From Polynucleobacter sp. UK-Mo-2m-Kol15 (lineage in GTDB: Bacteria > Pseudomonadota > Gammaproteobacteria > Burkholderiales > Burkholderiaceae), in the NCBI RefSeq assembly GCF_018881505.1, contig NZ_JACVQC010000001.1, positions 1,967,927 to 2,031,926 on the forward strand: 64,000 nucleotides of DNA, given 5' to 3'. The stretch's first letter is position 1, and each line of letters begins with the position of its first letter. The position numbers were made by a program, and so were the translations under genes. Below are positions 59,181 to 64,000 of the stretch, piece by piece. The notes under the pieces were generated by a model. That model worked only from the letters and a program-made list of their open reading frames with translations, did no database searches and had not been told where the DNA came from.

Positions 59181-59755
59181 ACCCGCTCCTTTATTTGTTT
59201 GATTAATTTTTTTGCATGCGTCATCAACACCTCTTTCTTACGATAAGAAAAATAGGCGACTGCCATCAAGAGGCTGAAATAAAGCAAGATCTTTATTGCT
59301 GATTTCCAAGTGATCAATGAGGGGCGTTCAAAGGAACTTAGATCGATAGTGGCTGCTAGTATGTCGGTAACATCATCATCGTTAACCGTGATGGTGATCG
59401 CAGTAGGCTGATCTTTAATTTTATTTTTTAGGCGAAAAAGATACTCTCCATCACCATGGGGCTCTGAACTAATTTTAAAGCCCTCAAGCTCAATTTCAAC
59501 CTTAGCTCCTTTGACCAATTCATTGGAGGAGTAGCGATCTAGGTAGAGTGTGATTTCCTTTCCATTGATCACTCCTACCGCCTCATAGAGATCAGATTCA
59601 GCATAAAAGCGAGGTGATACTTGAGTTTGTATCGTAGTGAGTTTTTCCTCCCCATGATCATGACCAGGCCCTGCATAAGCTACCGATGTGATTGTCAGAG
59701 ATAGTGCAATTAATAGTTTTGATGACAACTGAGTGTATTTATTTAATAAATTCAT
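59177..59755 (-). CDS. exported His-rich protein with C-terminal membrane anchor
   Basis: This 192-aa protein has a leader ending AYA, a metal-binding-like start GPGHDHGEEKLTTIQ, a beta-rich domain, and a C-terminal membrane segment (IKILLYFSLLMAVAYFSY) with a positively charged tail. The domain recalls the extra N-terminal domain of some CzcB-type adaptors, here encoded as a separate anchored protein. It may collect metal at the membrane for the pump. It is coupled to the adaptor gene by a four-base overlap and lies 13 bp behind the channel gene. Confidence 0.75.
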   Translation of the reverse strand: MNLLNKYTQLSSKLLIALSLTITSVAYAGPGHDHGEEKLTTIQTQVSPRFYAESDLYEAVGVINGKEITLYLDRYSSNELVKGAKVEIELEGFKISSEPHGDGEYLFRLKNKIKDQPTAITITVNDDDVTDILAATIDLSSFERPSLITWKSAIKILLYFSLLMAVAYFSYRKKEVLMTHAKKLIKQIKERV

Positions 59756-59768
59756 AGCTAAAGTGACC

Positions 59769-61052
59769 TTACTCTGGTAACAGACCTAAAGCCTGTCGTA
59801 AATTTGAAACTGAAACTGCATAATTGATTTTTGCAATCGCTGCCTGTCTGCTTGCATCTACTGCTTCAAGCTCAATACGTAATCTTGTAGGTAAATCGGT
59901 TTCACCAAAGCGAAATGATTTGTCAAAAAATTGACGTGTTTCATTGGCTAAGTTAGACCTCTTATCTGCGGCGTCAAGCTTCATTTTTGCCGACTTCACT
60001 AAAGCCACATTTGATTCCACATTACTTAATGCAGACTCTCGCTCATAGGACAATCGAACCTCTGAATCGACCATCTCAGCAGTAGCACTGGCCAATCTAT
60101 TGGTATTGCGAGCATCAGAGCCAAAAGGAATTCTTAACCCAACAGCAACTGATTGCTGATAGGGAACGCCATAGACTTCACGGCCCTTAGTAGTCCATAT
60201 TTGCAATTGTGGGGATGCCCGAGTTTGAGACTTTGCTAAGTCAACTGCTTTTTTGGCAACCTCTAACTGATCTACAAGTGCTGTAACGATTGGCAAACTG
60301 GAATCTAGTCCTGACAGGTTTTCAGGAACCTTAGGTAACGGTTCAATATTTTTAGCAATGTCACCGAATTGGATTTTCTTGAGATACTCACTTCCCAATA
60401 AAGAACGCACCCTTTGCTCAGCATTAATGACATTGGCTTGTGCTTCGACCAAAAAAGCTTCTGATGATGCGAGGGCGCCATTGGCCTGATGAAGATCTGC
60501 GCGAGATAAGTCTCCAGCCTTAAATCTCTTTTCAACGTCAAGAGCTAAGCTCTTTGCATTCTCATTTCTGCGTAGCGCTAAATCAGACTCAATTTTTGAT
60601 TTCTGGTAATTCCAATAGGCATCCCTTACTTCAGCTGCAATTCTCAATTGGGATAGATAGTATTGAGACAAAAGCTTTTTATATTCTGCATCCGCTAATT
60701 TAATTGAGCTTGACCGCTCATTCCATAACCACAGGGGGATATCTAAACCCAGTATGGTTTCACTAGCGCCTTGATTGCTGTTAGTTCTATCGGTCTTTTG
60801 CGACACTTCAACCGAAGCTGGGCTTACCAAAAGGCTGCTAGCAATTTTTTGCTTAGCAAGCGCGGCCTCTACTCGATACTGATAGGACTTATAGTCAGGT
60901 TGGCGCTCCCATGAAGATTCATAGAAGGACTTTAAGGTCGATCCACCTTTAAGCTCGGCATTAGCAAACGCTATTGGCGATCCCAATATAAAAACCAATC
61001 CAGTAAATTGAATGACGCAGCGACGAACTACGCCCGAATACTCTCGCAACAT
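59769..61052 (-). CDS. TolC-family outer-membrane channel of the RND system
   Basis: This 427-aa outer-membrane efflux protein has a signal sequence ending AFA. The two repeats characteristic of TolC-type channels are visible: ISTLLSQYYLSQLRIAAEVRDAYWNYQKSKIE with FKAGDLSRADLHQANGAL in the first, and LRIPFGSDARNTNRLASATAEM with FRFGETDLPTRLRIELEAVDA in the second. The EKRFKAGDLSRADLHQA type of motif is standard for CzcC/CusC. It follows the CzcI-like gene by 70 bp and leads the efflux genes proper. Confidence 0.92.
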   Translation of the reverse strand: MLREYSGVVRRCVIQFTGLVFILGSPIAFANAELKGGSTLKSFYESSWERQPDYKSYQYRVEAALAKQKIASSLLVSPASVEVSQKTDRTNSNQGASETILGLDIPLWLWNERSSSIKLADAEYKKLLSQYYLSQLRIAAEVRDAYWNYQKSKIESDLALRRNENAKSLALDVEKRFKAGDLSRADLHQANGALASSEAFLVEAQANVINAEQRVRSLLGSEYLKKIQFGDIAKNIEPLPKVPENLSGLDSSLPIVTALVDQLEVAKKAVDLAKSQTRASPQLQIWTTKGREVYGVPYQQSVAVGLRIPFGSDARNTNRLASATAEMVDSEVRLSYERESALSNVESNVALVKSAKMKLDAADKRSNLANETRQFFDKSFRFGETDLPTRLRIELEAVDASRQAAIAKINYAVSVSNLRQALGLLPE

Positions 61053-61122
61053 AAAAACTCCATTTGTTTGTTCAAAACAGAGTTAGCGAGAGAAGAAGAA
61101 TTAGGTTGAGGCTCTCGCTAAC

Positions 61123-61458
61123 TTAGGCGAGAGCGAACCAATTGGGTTTTTCAGGAGGGGGAGGAGAAATATTGACTAAAAACTCCACTCGAGCATCTTC
61201 ATAATGAAAGATGGTAGTGGCAATTGAAATGGTAAAAGTGGAGTGCAATGCTGGAGAATGCGCCAAATGACAGACTCCACAATCAGAATCGTAGCTTGCA
61301 GAATCGCTAGCTGAGGCAATACTGACTGGCTTCTCATGCTCGTGATGTGAAACATGAGAAGCTGCTGCCTGCTCTTCTTGGCAGTAAGCAGAAACCGTAG
61401 CATAGGATGTTTGTATCGATAAAGCTAGCAGGGCCAGAATTATCAGGATTTTTCTCAT
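61123..61458 (-). CDS. CzcI-like exported metal-response protein
   Basis: This 111-aa protein has a signal peptide (cut after SYA) and a mature start VSAYCQEEQAAASHVSHHEHEKP, then CGVCHLAHSP, and ends PPPPEKPNWFALA. The C..E...ASH..HH.H pattern, CxxCH and the terminal P..P.W..LA are the features of CzcI, a small periplasmic protein at the head of cobalt-zinc-cadmium operons with a role in regulation. Its presence favours divalent ions for the RND system, although the pump sequence is not typical CzcA. Confidence 0.8.
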   Translation of the reverse strand: MRKILIILALLALSIQTSYATVSAYCQEEQAAASHVSHHEHEKPVSIASASDSASYDSDCGVCHLAHSPALHSTFTISIATTIFHYEDARVEFLVNISPPPPEKPNWFALA

Positions 61459-61564
61459 TAGCTAATAATAGTATATTTCTTCGTATTTTGCATTTAGAGC
61501 TTTTCCATACAAGTCAAATGGATTAATCACTCACATAGCTGCTGTATTGCCACAACCCCCGAAA

Positions 61565-61591
61565 GCAACCGTTACTTTACGTAACGGTTGC
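61565..61591. repeat. long perfect GTTAC hairpin
   Basis: GCAACCGTTAC (61565-61575) and GTAACGGTTGC (61581-61591) pair perfectly over TTTAC. It lies 20 bp behind the stop codon of the gene at 61611, and no T tract follows on the minus strand. Confidence 0.6.
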
Positions 61592-61610
61592 AATTCACAT
61601 ACGTTACCTC

Positions 61611-61919
61611 CTAGCCTAAGACCTTTGGCGTGTATTTTGCAAGCTGTGATTCAAAATCCCACTTTATGTAGTCAGCATCTTTAAATGTACCAATCACCAT
61701 TCCCGAGCTAGTAACTTTCCACCCAGCACTGGTTTTGGTGATTTCAAATTCATAATCACCATACCGATCTGTATACCTAGCACGGTAATGCTCAGGCGTA
61801 TCAATCAGTACCTCAGGCGAAAGATGCTCAAACTGCAAAATAACGCTTTCATGATTTTTTAATGCATTAATTATTTGATTGACATCGTTTTTAAGTGCGG
61901 TTTCAAAAGCTAAGTTCAT
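61611..61919 (-). CDS. unrecognised 102-aa protein
   Basis: No family is recognised. The second ATG (61917-61919) is chosen because AAGGA lies at a good distance before it, while the first ATG almost touches that site. The product is soluble and acidic, with a helical start (NDVNQIINALKNHESVILQFEHLSPEV) and a beta-rich end (GDYEFEITKTSAGWKVTSSGMVIGTFKDADYIKWDFESQL). The gene follows the 283-aa gene by 14 bp and was probably acquired with it. A GTTAC hairpin follows the stop. Confidence 0.65.
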   Translation of the reverse strand: MNLAFETALKNDVNQIINALKNHESVILQFEHLSPEVLIDTPEHYRARYTDRYGDYEFEITKTSAGWKVTSSGMVIGTFKDADYIKWDFESQLAKYTPKVLG

Positions 61920-61933
61920 GATCATTTCCTTTT

Positions 61934-62734
61934 TTAGATGACAGTGGCTTCGTTAACAAGCTCAATCTGCTCTACAGCCCGACTGCCTTGATTGAGCTTT
62001 TCTCGCTCTTCATTTGCCTTGATTCGCATTTTCGCAACGCCTTCTCGAGCTGTATCCATATCTTTACAAAGATAGGCACTTAATTTTTTAAGCGCATAGT
62101 TTTCAAGCTCGACTTCAGCTGGCAACTTACAGACGACGTTGTAGTGCCCATTACTAACAGTGCACACCACATACTCAAATTCGCAGTTGTCGTTATTAAT
62201 GCCATCGAACTGATTGGGCGCCGCAAACTTAGCAAATGGAAAGTAGCCACGTGACTGCAAATAAGTACGCGTAAGTTCTAAACGCTCATCCTCAAGCTGT
62301 TGCTTCTCGTCTACTTTCTCATCATCTACCCCAGCTAGACGCATTTTTTCCAAGCCGCCTGCCTCAATAATTGCTTGCGGTAATTCGGCCGCCTTAAAGT
62401 GGCACGCCATAGCAGTCTCGATTGCCCTGGTATAGACATGCGCCGTTTTACGGTCAGCCCTAGTAATGTATTTGACAAGCAAGGCAACATCGCTGGTGTT
62501 TTCTTGCACCTTAATGTTTGCCTCTTTGAGCTTATAACGTATATTAAAGAGTAGATCTTCCTTGTCTGGGCTGGCTTCAAACTGCTCAGCCAATCCCATA
62601 ATTTTTGACAATAACTCATAGAGTTTTCGTCTGCCAGTAACAATGTATTGGTCATTAAATAGATCATGCTCTGTGGCCAACTCTTCAGCTTGGCTAATTA
62701 GTGATTTATTCACAACTAATTGATTATTTTTCAT
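61934..62734 (-). CDS. unrecognised 266-aa protein, accessory type
   Basis: The frame is open to 62785, but the ATG at 62732-62734 has AAGGA at the proper distance, giving a start MKNNQLVVNKSLISQAEELATEH. The protein is soluble and largely helical and charged, with a central part containing KYITRADRKTAHVYTRAIETAMACHF. It is followed by an acidic linker (GVDDEKVDEKQQLEDERLELTR) and a beta-rich part (FEYVVCTVSNGHYNVVCKLPAEVELENYALKKLSAYLC). It resembles no family I know. Its size and neighbours suggest a gene of an integrative element. Confidence 0.7.
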   Translation of the reverse strand: MKNNQLVVNKSLISQAEELATEHDLFNDQYIVTGRRKLYELLSKIMGLAEQFEASPDKEDLLFNIRYKLKEANIKVQENTSDVALLVKYITRADRKTAHVYTRAIETAMACHFKAAELPQAIIEAGGLEKMRLAGVDDEKVDEKQQLEDERLELTRTYLQSRGYFPFAKFAAPNQFDGINNDNCEFEYVVCTVSNGHYNVVCKLPAEVELENYALKKLSAYLCKDMDTAREGVAKMRIKANEEREKLNQGSRAVEQIELVNEATVI

Positions 62735-62794
62735 TTTTGATTTCCTTATTGGTTTGCTTATGCAGCGCCAATAGCGGCGCTGCATTCTTTACTA

Positions 62795-63460
62795 TTAGTG
62801 GTAGCGATGGGCATTTGGGCGTATCGAGCTATCCGGGTTCATTTCTGAATGGCGGTTGTATTTAATGCCCAAGCGATCGCAAGCTTCGATTAATGCATCG
62901 CCAATTTCCGAGTCATCAAATGAGAATCCCAGCTCCTCAAATAGGATGCTTGATGCTTCCTGCATAATCCAGACGTCGTCTTCCGTGAGTGCAATTTGAT
63001 TGGCGATCTTAAATGCCGCGTGATGTACTTTATTCATGCAGTCCGAGCACATATTGGCATTTAGGCATTCCATGATTGGGTCAAAAAAAGCCTCTTCCTC
63101 ACTAGAGTCGTCCGTAAGCCCCAAAGCCATATTCATATGATCGACTAAACCATCCCGATCAATAAATTGCACGCCATAGCGCTTGGCTGCTTTTATGCGC
63201 GCCTTGGTCACCTTCGAATCCTTTAAGCAGATACCATGTACGTCCATGGTGAGCCGATCAATTCGATCAAGTACCTTTAGGTCTTTACGGTTCAATTTTT
63301 CACTTTGATTGACCTTGTTAATGGCTTTTGTATAAAGTGCCAATTCTTCTTGGCTTAAGCCTTCCTCAATGGTGCTATGAACATCTAGCAATCCAATTCC
63401 AGTGCCGGACAACATGATTTTGTCTGCACTGACCATCCCCAATTTCACTGTATTTCTCAT
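62795..63460 (-). CDS. unrecognised 221-aa protein with a CxxxxCxxC motif
   Basis: This soluble acidic protein has two similar modules. MLSGTGIGLLDVHSTIEEGLSQEEL...LTMDVHGICLKDSKVTKARIKAAKRYGVQFIDRDGLVDHM lies in the first half, and a second half ends EIGDALIEACDRLGIKYN. CLNANMCSDCMNKVHHAA in the centre could bind metal. AAKRYGVQFIDRDGLVDHM recalls a short BRCT-like strand-helix pattern, but this is only an impression. AGGAGA precedes the ATG. It is the first gene of a three-gene minus-strand set and is divergent from the partial gene at 63582. Confidence 0.65.
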   Translation of the reverse strand: MRNTVKLGMVSADKIMLSGTGIGLLDVHSTIEEGLSQEELALYTKAINKVNQSEKLNRKDLKVLDRIDRLTMDVHGICLKDSKVTKARIKAAKRYGVQFIDRDGLVDHMNMALGLTDDSSEEEAFFDPIMECLNANMCSDCMNKVHHAAFKIANQIALTEDDVWIMQEASSILFEELGFSFDDSEIGDALIEACDRLGIKYNRHSEMNPDSSIRPNAHRYH

Positions 63461-63581
63461 CTTTAATTCTCCTCATTTATGGTCTAGACACTGTGTTTCG
63501 ATCCATGAAATGAGTGTAGAATCTATTAGCAACTATTTGATTTGCCTGTTTATTGTCACCTTTAAGTGTTAATATATTTGA

Positions 63582-64000
63582 ATGGCTACAGCACCTAAAA
63601 ACACCACTATTCCGGGACGAACCACCAAAGATTGGTCGACTAAAGGCATCCAGGGCTACGTCATGCTGATGGTGGAATTTTTGCGGATCAGCCCAAGCTA
63701 TGCCTTAGCGCATGAGATTAGAACTAAGAAGATAGCCCCATCAAAACAAGCTCCACTCATTCTTAAGCTTTACCGAGATACGGATAAACCGCTCACCAAA
63801 CAAGCAGAGCGCGATGTCATTAGTGACTTTGCGCGAGTGCTATCGACCTATGATGAATACGGCGACATATTCCAATGTTCATTTGAAGAGTGGTGGGCTA
63901 ATCGAGGTTTAGCTATGTATGGATCACCCCATAACAAACCCATCGTTAAGAAGATTGCCGGCATCAGTCAAGGAGAGCTGTACGAACCCCTCTTTGGAAG
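63582..64000 (+). CDS. unrecognised protein, partial at window end
   Basis: An ATG at 63582-63584 opens a frame that stays open to the end of the window, 139 codons. The product starts MATAPKNTTIPGRTTKDWST and continues YVMLMVEFLRISPSYALAHE, with many charged residues and a WW pair in FEEWWANRGLAMYG. There is no good ribosome site, so translation may be leaderless. No family is recognised. The GRTTKDWSTKGIQGYVMLMVEFLRISPSYALA start is compatible with an island-encoded regulatory or replication-linked protein, but that is a guess. Confidence 0.7.
   Translation, partial: MATAPKNTTIPGRTTKDWSTKGIQGYVMLMVEFLRISPSYALAHEIRTKKIAPSKQAPLILKLYRDTDKPLTKQAERDVISDFARVLSTYDEYGDIFQCSFEEWWANRGLAMYGSPHNKPIVKKIAGISQGELYEPLFG

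Noticed and set aside
1..64000. CRISPR array, IS element or intact integrase gene
   Set aside because: I found no regularly spaced repeats, no transposase or integrase frame, and no terminal inverted repeats with target duplications.

Overview
The window looks like part of a betaproteobacterial chromosome, most likely a Polynucleobacter-like Burkholderiaceae. This is inferred from the moderate to low GC content, the many tripartite-tricarboxylate-transporter receptors (Bug/TctC family), and genes for aromatic-acid and metal handling typical of that group. There are no rRNA genes, intact tRNA genes, IS elements or CRISPR arrays.

Layout. 1-235: the start of a HipB/XRE-type antitoxin gene with a perfect palindrome upstream. 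0.6-2.9 kb: mqo and a DUF4239 membrane protein. 3.5-10.5 kb: mixed small catabolic genes (VOC, SDR, DUF2252, an FAD amine oxidase) with solute receptors. 10.8-16.5 kb: a five-gene operon (two Bug receptors, an amino-acid-type receptor, LigJ, LigK) divergent from a LysR regulator; it should finish 4-oxalomesaconate breakdown to pyruvate and oxaloacetate. 17.2-23.6 kb: an MDR oxidoreductase, Bug, FAH hydrolase, Bug operon facing an MmgE/PrpD plus nitroreductase pair. 23.7-31.4 kb: single genes (GlcG-like, HPP, lipase, acetoacetate decarboxylase, peptide deformylase, TAXI receptor, second DUF4239). 31.7-43.7 kb: aconitase plus Bug, hydrolases, more Bug receptors, a cupin and a two-subunit molybdenum hydroxylase. 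44.3-49.4 kb: a sulfatase cassette (membrane-anchored formylglycine-generating enzyme, MetA-type outer-membrane channel, two exported sulfatases). 49.9-54.4 kb: a periplasmic copper cluster. 54.6-61.5 kb: a heavy-metal RND efflux operon. 61.6-64.0 kb: unrecognised genes of accessory character.

Two themes run through the window. First, it is rich in solute-binding proteins with no permease beside them: nine intact Bug receptors, one Bug remnant, one DctP-like, one TAXI-like and one ABC-type receptor. They probably serve shared permeases elsewhere. Second, the spacers hold worn 3' ends of tRNA genes. tRNA-Lys-like pieces lie on the + strand at 0.42, 3.25, 7.87 and 10.62 kb, and tRNA-Met-like pieces on the - strand at 31.6, 44.0 and 49.6 kb. 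In both sets the best-preserved copy lies nearest the window edge and older-looking copies lie inward. This is what repeated insertion of islands at two tRNA genes just outside the window would leave. The sulfatase cassette is bounded by two roughly 250-bp copies of one such junction.

Other points worth attention are a D-amino-acid-oxidase-like protein whose C-terminal motif has moved to its N terminus, a receptor that appears to start at AUU, a small gene broken by one extra T in a T-run, and a family of GTTAC hairpins just behind minus-strand genes.
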